Notes under the pieces: model-generated
Databases searched by the model: none
The model's input: only the letters and a program-made list of their open reading frames with translations
What the model was told of the DNA's origin: nothing
Translations under genes and position numbers: made by a program
NCBI GenBank assembly: GCA_016763955.1
Contig: JAESSU010000430.1
Coordinates: forward strand, 1-5,635
DNA length: 5,635 bases
Direction: 5' to 3'
Origin: Phycisphaeraceae bacterium
GTDB taxonomy: Bacteria > Planctomycetota > Phycisphaerae > Phycisphaerales > Phycisphaeraceae
Shown: positions 1 through 5,199 of the stretch, one piece after another
Position numbering within the stretch: position 1 is the stretch's first letter
How the letters are laid out: the number at the start of each line of letters is the position of its first letter

Positions 1-225
1 ACTTCTGGTGTGGTAGAACTAATCACATCTGTCGCCAACGCCAGTAGCGAACAGGCCCTTGCCATTGAACACGTCAGTAAGGCCGTTAGCCAAATCGATC
101 AGGTCACGCAATCCAATGCAGCCAACGCTGAAGAGTCCTCTGCATCAAGTGAAGAACTTTCCGCACAGGCCGAATCATTGGATCAACTCATCGGTCAATT
201 AGGCTGTTTGGTCGACGGGAAATAG
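1..225 (+). CDS. Methyl-accepting chemotaxis protein, C-terminal fragment
   Basis: This is the 3' end of a chemotaxis receptor gene. The frame is open from base 1 (T-S-G-V-V-E...) to a TAG stop at 223-225, giving 74 visible residues. The text EQALAIEHVSKAV, then QIDQVTQSNAANAEES and SEELSAQAESL, matches the end of the MCP cytoplasmic signalling domain: the long antiparallel coiled coil that binds CheA and CheW at its tip and carries methylation sites on its legs. The Glu/Ser/Ala-rich EESSASSEELSAQAE stretch is the descending helix just after the conserved AEE motif. No C-terminal CheR/CheB-docking pentapeptide (NWETF type) is present; the protein ends LGCLVDGK. The sensor and membrane parts lie outside the window, so the ligand is unknown. 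The gene converges on the aldolase gene with only 11 bp between stop codons and seems unrelated to the sugar module. The family call is secure; the receptor type is not determinable. Confidence 0.9.
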   Translation, partial: TSGVVELITSVANASSEQALAIEHVSKAVSQIDQVTQSNAANAEESSASSEELSAQAESLDQLIGQLGCLVDGK

Positions 226-236
226 CAGCCCACCTT

Positions 237-1223
237 CTACTTCACATCCATTGCCCTGAGTAAGTTTTCCAACATACTCAGGGCAATTTTTCGTACCTCT
301 TGTCGCCGGACACTTAGCACTTCGCTGCCACATGCTTGTTGGATCGGTAGAGAATCAGCAGCAGGTATTTTGGCCCATGACGTGCGCAACTGCTGTGAAG
401 CACAACGAGCCATGGCCGTATAAAAGTTCACTTTGATGATGCCGTCTGCACCAATATTGCCAATGCGATTGCCTAGGCTACTGGTGCCATGCAATGCGAG
501 TTTTGTACCGATTTGCTCTTTGATTTTTCGTGCGATCTCACCGTGATATTGCACATCATGGCCGGTGGCTCGATGTTCGGTTCCCAGACTTGGAACGATT
601 AAATCCACGCCGGTTTGCTGCACAAAATCGCCTGCCACCAAAGGATCAGTGAGCATATTTTCAGCAGACAATCCCTTGGCTAAAATTTCCGCTTCACTGA
701 GAATTTTATCAGGACAACCTTCGACCACCACACGCTGGCCTGCTTGCTGGACATAGTCACGGGTGAGCCTGATATTTTCTGACAAATCCAACGCGCTGGC
801 ATCGAACATGATGATGCCAAACTGCTCTTGAACCTGCGGATCCATCATCAATTTTACATCACGAGAATCAGGCACCCATCCGTGATCCAAAAACGGAATG
901 ATGCGAATACCATCAAACAAACCCTGGCGGTTGGCATAGACTTTTAGCCATGCAAACCAAGTCTGTAAGGTCGGGAGCATGTCCGGTGAATCATTAAGAG
1001 ACAATCGCTGTAATTGCGGGTGATCCGGATAGCAACTGGTGATCCCCATCCCCATCACTAGGTCATCTAGGCCCTGTTGTTTTTTAAAATCTGACGCAGC
1101 AAGAAGCAGACCTTCGATTTCATCTGGCGACTCTGCATTAGGGCAAAATAGCGGGCACTCCCTTAGCTGAGCCTGTCCTAACGCTTCTAAAACTTCATCA
1201 CGCTTTGTGAGTAATTGCATCAT
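237..1223 (-). CDS. Class II (zinc-dependent) ketose-bisphosphate aldolase family protein
   Basis: Predicted cytosolic TIM-barrel aldolase of the class II fructose/tagatose-bisphosphate aldolase family, which cleaves ketose phosphates into dihydroxyacetone phosphate and an aldehyde. Of 328 residues, the hallmarks are: LDHG (112-115) with probable catalytic Asp113 and zinc ligand His114; FDAS plus SENIRLTRDYV (140-158), matching the family's DGS...ENI.LT..VV block; Glu168; TDPLVAGDFVQQTGVD (192-207); the second zinc ligand His217 in LGTEH; the third, His245, in LALHGTSS; and GIIKVNFYTAM (261-271), matching the phosphate-binding G(I)xKVN.T loop. Length is normal for the family. Departures include Arg218 where Gly usually follows the His, HGTSS instead of HGGSG, and Ala270 where Asp or Glu is common, so plain fructose 1,6-bisphosphate may not be the substrate. 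ATG codons lie at 1221-1223 and 1218-1220; a weak GAGAG ribosome-binding site (1227-1231) sits 3 nt from the first and 6 nt from the second, so the second may be used. It is divergent from the LacI-type gene (53 bp apart) and is probably the aldolase step of the same pathway. Confidence 0.85.
   Translation of the reverse strand: MMQLLTKRDEVLEALGQAQLRECPLFCPNAESPDEIEGLLLAASDFKKQQGLDDLVMGMGITSCYPDHPQLQRLSLNDSPDMLPTLQTWFAWLKVYANRQGLFDGIRIIPFLDHGWVPDSRDVKLMMDPQVQEQFGIIMFDASALDLSENIRLTRDYVQQAGQRVVVEGCPDKILSEAEILAKGLSAENMLTDPLVAGDFVQQTGVDLIVPSLGTEHRATGHDVQYHGEIARKIKEQIGTKLALHGTSSLGNRIGNIGADGIIKVNFYTAMARCASQQLRTSWAKIPAADSLPIQQACGSEVLSVRRQEVRKIALSMLENLLRAMDVK
251..291 (+). terminator. Intrinsic terminator of the chemotaxis receptor gene, inside the aldolase coding region
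   Basis: The arms TTGCCCTGAGTA (251-262) and TACTCAGGGCAA (275-286) form a perfect 12-bp stem around a 12-nt loop, followed at once by five T (287-291). The T-run is on the right, so it works for rightward transcription leaving the receptor gene, whose stop is 25 nt upstream. On the minus strand the hairpin has no U-tract after it. The whole structure lies in the last codons of the convergent aldolase gene (roughly residues 313-324). Confidence 0.88.
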
Positions 1224-1251
1224 TTTCTCTCTTATTTGCTAGTGGTAAATC

Positions 1252-1268
1252 CGTAAAAACCCGTTACG
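1252..1268. repeat. Short inverted repeat in the aldolase/LacI divergent region
   Basis: CGTAA (1252-1256) and TTACG (1264-1268) are perfect inverted arms around a 7-nt spacer, overlapping the candidate -10 of the LacI-type gene and lying upstream of the aldolase. It could be a regulator site for this divergent pair. It lacks the central CpG symmetry of the site before the kinase, so it need not bind the same protein, and arms of 5 bp can arise by chance. Confidence 0.3.
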
Positions 1269-1270
1269 AT
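1265..1270 (+). promoter_or_regulatory. Candidate -10 box of the LacI-family gene, leaderless geometry
   Basis: TACGAT lies 6 nt before the GTG start at 1277, so transcription would begin at or very near the start codon. The hexamer and its spacing to the start codon are the same as at the kinase promoter (2400-2405). No Shine-Dalgarno sequence precedes the GTG, which fits a leaderless message. The matching -35 is weak (around 1242-1248, TGGTAA-like), so the promoter rests mainly on the parallel with the kinase gene. Confidence 0.4.
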
Positions 1271-1276
1271 GCGTGG

Positions 1277-2266
1277 GTGAAAGTCACCCTTAAACAAGTT
1301 GCCCAAGCTGCGGGCGTGCACTATTCCACTGTTGCGAGCATTCTCAATAATGCCCGGGGCAACAGTCGCTTTAGTGAACAAACCCTTCATCGTGTTAAGT
1401 CTGTCGCTCAACAACTTGGCTATGTAGCCAACCTCGACGCCCAGCGTCTTAAGACCAATCGTACCATGACCATTGGCTTTGCAGCAGGTGATATTCGCAA
1501 CCCGTTTTTTGCAGAGCTCTCCATCGCCCTTGAAGCGAAATTGCTCACCTTGGGTTATGAACTTTTGCTTGCCTCGCATGCTCAGTCCAATCCTGTAGAG
1601 GATGCCCAGCGGATCCAAAAACTTGTCGGACGTTCGGTAGATGCGATGATCGTCTGGACCGAAGAGCAGGACACGATTACCCCGCAACAAATTCAACAAC
1701 AGCGAGGCAAAGTGGTCTGGCTTGGCTGGTGCGAAGGCGGCTGCTATCAAGTCCACTTGGATGTCCAAGCGGGTCTTAAACAAGTTGCCCAACACCTTGT
1801 GAGTGAAGGTCACCAGTCGGTCGGATTTTATGGGCCGCAATCCTTTGCGCACCCGACTCCCACCCGCCGGCAAGTCCTTTTTGAAATGATTGCTAAACAT
1901 CATCAACTCCATCCCATAAGTCTATTGCACACTGGCCAAAGCTGGGACATTCAAACTGCGACCCGCTGTGGCAAACAAGCTTGGCAAGCGGTCAAACAAA
2001 ACGGCCTAACGGCAGTGGTCGCTTACAACGATGTCGCAGCCATGGGGTTATTACTTTCACGCCCTGCCAAATCCAAATCGATTCCCGTGATTGGTTTCGA
2101 TGGCACGCCATTACTTAAAAGTTGGCAGCCTGCCATCACATACGTCTCTTTTTCCATAGACCAAATGGTTGATGCAGTGACCGAACTTGCCCTGCATGCG
2201 GCTCAAAATAAACGCCCGCCTCGCAAGCAATACCTGCACCAAATCGAACCCCTGTTGGTGGTTTAA
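1277..2266 (+). CDS. LacI/GalR-family transcriptional repressor
   Basis: A 329-residue DNA-binding regulator, the normal length for the family. Residues 4-24 (TLKQVAQAAGVHYSTVASIL) are the N-terminal helix-turn-helix, continuing into FSEQTLHRVKSVAQQLGYVAN. AQRLK (55-59) is the hinge helix, whose Leu normally intercalates at the central CpG of the operator. From TMTIGFAAGDIRNPFFAEL (63-81) onward is the periplasmic-binding-protein-like effector domain: HLDVQAGLKQVAQHLVSEGH (160-179), AYNDVAAMGLL (249-259) and PVIGFDGTPLL (270-280) match its conserved sugar-binding and hinge segments. The GTG start at 1277 is chosen because it places the helix-turn-helix at the N-terminus and an in-frame TAA lies upstream at 1253-1255 with no other start between. 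It sits between the divergent aldolase and the co-oriented kinase-isomerase pair, so it is most likely their sugar-responsive repressor. The inducer is unknown. Confidence 0.93.
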   Translation: MKVTLKQVAQAAGVHYSTVASILNNARGNSRFSEQTLHRVKSVAQQLGYVANLDAQRLKTNRTMTIGFAAGDIRNPFFAELSIALEAKLLTLGYELLLASHAQSNPVEDAQRIQKLVGRSVDAMIVWTEEQDTITPQQIQQQRGKVVWLGWCEGGCYQVHLDVQAGLKQVAQHLVSEGHQSVGFYGPQSFAHPTPTRRQVLFEMIAKHHQLHPISLLHTGQSWDIQTATRCGKQAWQAVKQNGLTAVVAYNDVAAMGLLLSRPAKSKSIPVIGFDGTPLLKSWQPAITYVSFSIDQMVDAVTELALHAAQNKRPPRKQYLHQIEPLLVV

Positions 2267-2376
2267 CTCTGCATGAGCATGACTTTGCCATCCAAGTCAC
2301 CCAAGCAAGTTCGTCACACAAAATCTTTACAAACATCAATCTCACGATCGGATTGAAAATTTACCAAAGATTACAC

Positions 2377-2405
2377 TTGACCTAACGTTTGGTCTATTCT
2401 ACGAT
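2377..2405 (+). promoter_or_regulatory. Sigma-70-type promoter of the kinase-isomerase operon
   Basis: TTGACC (2377-2382) and TACGAT (2400-2405) are separated by exactly 17 bp; they match the TTGACA and TATAAT consensus at five and four of six positions. The predicted start of transcription, about 7 nt after the -10, coincides with the kinase ATG at 2412. This suggests a leaderless mRNA and explains why no Shine-Dalgarno sequence is seen before the ATG. The preceding 110 bp after the LacI-type gene show no convincing terminator or small gene, so read-through from the repressor gene is possible. Confidence 0.65.
2379..2394. promoter_or_regulatory. Candidate LacI-family operator overlapping the kinase promoter
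   Basis: GACCTAACGTTTGGTC is a 16-bp palindrome centred on CpG with seven of eight base pairs symmetric (only the T/T pair at 2383/2390 fails). LacI/GalR operators are typically 14-20 bp palindromes with a central CpG, such as the AAACGTTT core bound by PurR. The site covers the end of the -35 and most of the spacer, where a bound repressor would block RNA polymerase. The likely binder is the LacI-type protein encoded just upstream. No second copy was spotted in the aldolase/LacI divergent region. Confidence 0.65.
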
Positions 2406-2411
2406 TTTATT

Positions 2412-3371
2412 ATGACAATGCAAAACAAATGGGATTTGATCACGCTCGGACTCAATGCGGTAGACGTACTCATCCGTATGCCCAAGCAGATCAAACATGA
2501 TGACAAACAGTTTGTAGATGACCTGACCATTCAAGGCGGCGCCCCCGTGGGTAGCGGCAGTTGTGGCGTGGCGAGACTCGGATTTAAAACTGGAATTGTA
2601 GCCCGGCTTGGTGAGAACACACTGAGCCATATTAGCCGTCAACAATTTGCTGACAGTGACGTTTCACTGGACCTAATCATCACTGACCAAGACAGCCGCC
2701 CTGCCATTGCGCTCGTTGAGATTGATCCGATCACCGCAGCTCGGACGGTCTTTATCCAGATGGATCATTATGGTTATATCAAGCCTGACGATGTCCCTGC
2801 CGATGCGATTGCCAATGCACGGCTGCTACTGGTAGACAACTATGATTTAGATACCACTGAGCGTGCATTGCAAGCTGCACAAAACACACCTTGCCAAACG
2901 GTGCTCGATTTTGAAGCCGGTGATCTTGATCGCATGCGTAAGCTTTTGCCTCTAGGTGATCATCTGATTTTCCCACTGGCAGCTGCCCAAAAACTTTCCG
3001 ATCAAATCGGAGCGCAACAAGCACTCACCACGCTTCGAAAATACACCCAGGGCTTGCTAATCGCCACCGATGGGATCCATGGCAGCTGGGCACTTTTACC
3101 TAACAACACCATTCACCATCAACCTGCATTTGTCATAAAAGCAGTGGACACCACCGGCTGTGGCGATGCCTTTCACGCAGGTTACATGGTGGGTTTATTA
3201 CTTGAATTACCTCTTGAAATCCGCATGGAACTTGGCGCGCTGCTTGCAAGCGTTGTTGCTATGGAAGTTGGCGGACGACAAGCTTTACCGTTTAAAGGCG
3301 AATTTAAAAACCATTTACGCAATGACGTTTCTGACGCATTGCGAAAAGCCATTCTGGAGCATTCACTATGA
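2412..3371 (+). CDS. PfkB/ribokinase-family sugar kinase, sulfofructose-kinase (YihV)-like
   Basis: A 319-residue cytosolic kinase that would transfer phosphate from ATP to a sugar hydroxyl, probably C1 of a ketose. The N-terminal strand DLITLGLNAVDVLIRMP (8-24) and GGAP...GVARLG (42-57) correspond to the PfkB sugar-binding start and signature 1, though the usual N-x-A after GGAP is replaced by VGSGSCG. DTTGCGDAFHAGYM (246-259) is PfkB signature 2: the anion hole is GCGD rather than GAGD, and Asp252 is the predicted catalytic base. The segments HQPAFVIKAVDTTG and GVA..-like AMEVGGRQALPF at the end recall E. coli YihV (HQPAFKVDVVDTTGAGDVFH, then GGRAGIP), and Lys32 aligns with a Lys in YihV's SGKY stretch. 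This resemblance is from memory and does not fix the substrate. ATG 2412 is favoured by the promoter position; ATG 2418 is an alternative. The stop overlaps the next gene by 4 bp. Confidence 0.88.
   Translation: MTMQNKWDLITLGLNAVDVLIRMPKQIKHDDKQFVDDLTIQGGAPVGSGSCGVARLGFKTGIVARLGENTLSHISRQQFADSDVSLDLIITDQDSRPAIALVEIDPITAARTVFIQMDHYGYIKPDDVPADAIANARLLLVDNYDLDTTERALQAAQNTPCQTVLDFEAGDLDRMRKLLPLGDHLIFPLAAAQKLSDQIGAQQALTTLRKYTQGLLIATDGIHGSWALLPNNTIHHQPAFVIKAVDTTGCGDAFHAGYMVGLLLELPLEIRMELGALLASVVAMEVGGRQALPFKGEFKNHLRNDVSDALRKAILEHSL
3356..3359 (+). promoter_or_regulatory. Ribosome binding site of the isomerase-like gene, inside the kinase 3' end
   Basis: GGAG lies 8 nt before the ATG at 3368, a good Shine-Dalgarno spacing, within the last codons of the kinase. 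Together with the ATGA stop/start overlap it fixes the start and suggests translational coupling. It also shows that the organism uses Shine-Dalgarno initiation for internal operon genes, in contrast with the leaderless-looking first gene. Confidence 0.7.
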
Positions 3372-4876
3372 CCAAAAACACCACGACATTTCCACAACAA
3401 GGTGTTGCCTCACAAGCGATCACCGATTTGCTAGGCGACTTACCCACATCCAAACCCACACGCATCGGCATGATCGGCGTGGGACTCAAAATGCATTTCG
3501 TCTGGTCCGAAGCATGCAAACTCTACAAAGAAGCTGCAGCGCAAATCCAAGAACAATTCAAAGACCAACCCATCGAACTAATCTTCCCCGATGAACCCTT
3601 TGAATCACCCGATGAAGTATTAGCCGCAGCAGACAAGCTTCACGCCCAAGGCGTTGCAGGCTTGATCCTATTCCACGGTTCCTACACGGCGGGCGAAATC
3701 GCATCACAGCTTGGACGTTGGCTCCTAGATCACCCCATGCCCCTGCTTAGCTGGGCTTACCCGGAAGTCACCGGCGGACGACTCACAGCCAACAGCCTTT
3801 GCTGTCAGAACTTCATGCTCAACGCTATGCACCGTCTGGGTGTCAAGTACCAATGGCTCTTCAAAGATCCATCCCACCCAGATGTCCCTAAAATACTGAA
3901 TCTTTTTGGCCGAACGGTGCGCGCACGTCATCGTTTAATCCATGGCAAAACGCTAATGGTCGGTGCCGGACGTGTACCCGGATTTTATGATGCAGAATGC
4001 AACGAACTATCAGTGATGAAACGATTCGGCCTACGTTTTGACCGACTCGACTTGGTTCAAATCATGTCCCATGGCAAAAAATATTCAGATGCAGACCTCA
4101 AACCCATTCGAGATGCGATTGTTAATTCACCCAAATGTGGCATGAATAATGTCCCTGATGACCAAATATTTAACACGGTGCGACTCGCATTATCCACACT
4201 CGAAATTTCTGCTCAGGAAGATTACATCGGCTGTGCAGTACGCTGCTGGCCGACACTATGGGACGAATACGGATGTGCTGCTGACGGTGCGCTAACCCTT
4301 ATCAATGACCAAGGCTTGCCCGCAGCAGATGAAAATGACATGAATGGCCTGATCTCCATGCTAGCCATGTCACTGCTCCAAGAAGGACGAACTTTGCCCA
4401 CACTCATGGACATCTCACTACTTAGTGAATCGCAAAACCGTCTGGGCTTTTGGCACTGCGGAGGCTCTGCGACACGACTGTTGCGTGAAGGTACGAAGTT
4501 TGAATCGCGTAAACATAACATCATGGAAAACGCAGACCCCGAAACTGCAGTGGGCATGTTAATTGAATCTTTGCTGGCAACAGGCCCGGTCACAATCACC
4601 CGTTACCAGTCGCCAGACTCATCTTCGGCACTTACCTTTGAAGGCGACTTCGTGGACAGCCCTATGGCATTCCGGGGCGCTTACGCAGAGTTCCAACCCA
4701 GAGACCATACCGCAGCACAAATCATGGGAACGATTCTGGATCATGGCCTAGACCATCACTGGATCATTGGCCGCGGACATTTTGCCAATGAACTAACCGT
4801 GCTAAACCACTGGCTTGGTGTCAAAGAATTACCCGTGACCAATGCCGGGGGCGCGACAGGATTAAGTCAGTATTAA
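3368..4876 (+). CDS. L-fucose isomerase-like family protein (probable sugar aldose-ketose isomerase)
   Basis: A 502-residue protein resembling the L-fucose/L-arabinose isomerase-fold group (L-fucose isomerase and related proteins), which interconverts aldoses and ketoses using a divalent metal. Seen in order: an N-terminal Rossmann-like part beginning TRIGMIGVGL (31-40); GLILFHGSYTAGEIASQL (98-115), the segment where family members choose among layered alpha/beta domains; VGAGRVPGFYDAE (198-210); RCWPTLWDEYGCAADGALTL (292-311); ENDMNGLISMLAMSLL (322-337) aligning with the family's CEgDv.GalT block; and WHCGG (362-366). Candidate metal or acid-base residues are Glu322, Asp324, Asp348, His363 and the late His463/His464 in GLDHHWIIGRGH; the usual Cys before Glu322 is Asp321. 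There is no signal peptide or membrane segment, so it should be cytosolic. It is co-translated with the kinase and would supply the kinase's ketose. The exact sugar is not known, and a non-isomerase role for a distant homologue is possible. Confidence 0.8.
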   Translation: MTKNTTTFPQQGVASQAITDLLGDLPTSKPTRIGMIGVGLKMHFVWSEACKLYKEAAAQIQEQFKDQPIELIFPDEPFESPDEVLAAADKLHAQGVAGLILFHGSYTAGEIASQLGRWLLDHPMPLLSWAYPEVTGGRLTANSLCCQNFMLNAMHRLGVKYQWLFKDPSHPDVPKILNLFGRTVRARHRLIHGKTLMVGAGRVPGFYDAECNELSVMKRFGLRFDRLDLVQIMSHGKKYSDADLKPIRDAIVNSPKCGMNNVPDDQIFNTVRLALSTLEISAQEDYIGCAVRCWPTLWDEYGCAADGALTLINDQGLPAADENDMNGLISMLAMSLLQEGRTLPTLMDISLLSESQNRLGFWHCGGSATRLLREGTKFESRKHNIMENADPETAVGMLIESLLATGPVTITRYQSPDSSSALTFEGDFVDSPMAFRGAYAEFQPRDHTAAQIMGTILDHGLDHHWIIGRGHFANELTVLNHWLGVKELPVTNAGGATGLSQY

Positions 4877-4881
4877 TAATG

Positions 4882-4915
4882 GGTTTTAGAAGTTGTGTAA
4901 CAACTAAAGCCTTTT
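4882..4915 (+). terminator. Imperfect hairpin, possible first terminator of the operon
   Basis: AGTTGT (4891-4896) pairs with ACAACT (4900-4905) around a GTA loop. Beyond a 3-nt bulge, GGTTTT (4882-4887) pairs with AAAGCC (4906-4911) with one G-U pair. TTTT follows directly (4912-4915). It starts 6 nt after the isomerase stop. The short U-tract makes it weaker than the next hairpin. Confidence 0.45.
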
Positions 4916-4931
4916 GCATAATCCCACCACC

Positions 4932-4972
4932 GCCGTAGGAAGTGACATTGTCACTTCCTACGGCTTTTTTTT
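4932..4972 (+). terminator. Strong intrinsic terminator of the kinase-isomerase operon
   Basis: GCCGTAGGAAGTGAC (4932-4946) and GTCACTTCCTACGGC (4950-4964) form a perfect 15-bp stem with a 3-nt loop, followed by eight T (4965-4972). It is a textbook rho-independent terminator for rightward transcription, 56 nt after the isomerase stop. The left flank has no A-run, so it is not expected to work well leftward. Confidence 0.93.
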
Positions 4973-4976
4973 ACAT

Positions 4977-5020
4977 AAGAAAAACCACGCTCTACCCAAC
5001 GAGGTTGGTTAGAGCGTGGT
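4977..5020 (-). terminator. Intrinsic terminator for leftward transcription (iron-sulfur carrier gene)
   Basis: The arms at 4984-5000 (ACCACGCTCTACCCAAC) and 5004-5020 (GTTGGTTAGAGCGTGGT) make a 17-bp stem with one mismatch and a GAG loop. On the minus strand the stem is followed by TTTT-C-TT, complementary to the A-rich run at 4977-4983. It faces the operon terminator only 11 bp away, so each side is insulated. The nearest minus-strand gene ends 180 nt upstream of it, at 5200. Confidence 0.85.
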
Positions 5021-5199
5021 CGCGGGACTAATTTGTGTGCGGTGTCATCACGACACACATGTCAAATTTTGTACGGGAATCCTGTCAGGGAATCCCACGC
5101 TTCGCAAAGCCTCAGCATTGGGCTTTGCCCCCCCGGAAGTTCCGAGGGGGTATTGAACTCCAAGAAACTTTTCCGGGCTTCCGGGGTTCCGGGGGGGGG
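5021..5199 (-). other. Repeat- and hairpin-rich trailer after the iron-sulfur carrier gene; no gene seen
   Basis: This is the rest of the gene-free stretch 4877-5199. It holds an imperfect hairpin (AATTTG 5030-5035 with CAAATT 5063-5068, enclosing GTGTC 5042-5046 with GACAC 5052-5056); a direct repeat GGGAATCC at 5075-5082 and 5088-5095; a hairpin GCAAAGCC/GGCTTTGC (5104-5111/5121-5128); and a near-palindrome from the C-run 5128-5134 through GGAAGTTCC to the G-run 5146-5150. Tandem 8-mers follow (listed separately). No open reading frame with recognisable content was found. On the minus strand it would be the 3' untranslated region of the carrier mRNA, ending at the 5020-4977 terminator. A small RNA is possible but unproven. 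Confidence 0.5.
5171..5199. repeat. Three tandem TTCCGGG(C/G) octamers ending in a run of nine G
   Basis: TTCCGGGC (5171-5178), TTCCGGGG (5179-5186) and TTCCGGGG (5187-5194) are head-to-tail, and the last runs on to nine consecutive G (5191-5199). The run directly abuts the stop codon of the iron-sulfur carrier gene, so on the coding strand TAA is followed by nine C. Short tandem units and a homopolymer of this length are prone to slippage, and the G count could also be a sequencing uncertainty. Confidence 0.8.

Noticed and set aside
1232..1912. 226-codon open frame on the - strand opposite the LacI-type gene
   Set aside because: The + strand encodes a complete LacI-family protein over the same bases. 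The antisense translation shows no family motif.
2267..2376. Terminator or small gene between the LacI-type gene and the kinase promoter
   Set aside because: No hairpin with a T-run and no supported reading frame was found here.
3160..3594. 144-codon + strand frame across the kinase/isomerase junction
   Set aside because: It is an out-of-frame shadow of two well-supported genes and has no plausible domain.
4222..4599. 125-codon - strand frame inside the isomerase-like gene
   Set aside because: Antisense to conserved blocks of the isomerase-like protein; no ribosome binding site or motif supports it.
5043..5065. Perfect TTGACA on the minus strand (5060-5065) as a promoter for a small RNA
   Set aside because: No -10-like hexamer occurs at 16-18 bp from it (the bases there are GC-rich), so a promoter is not supported.
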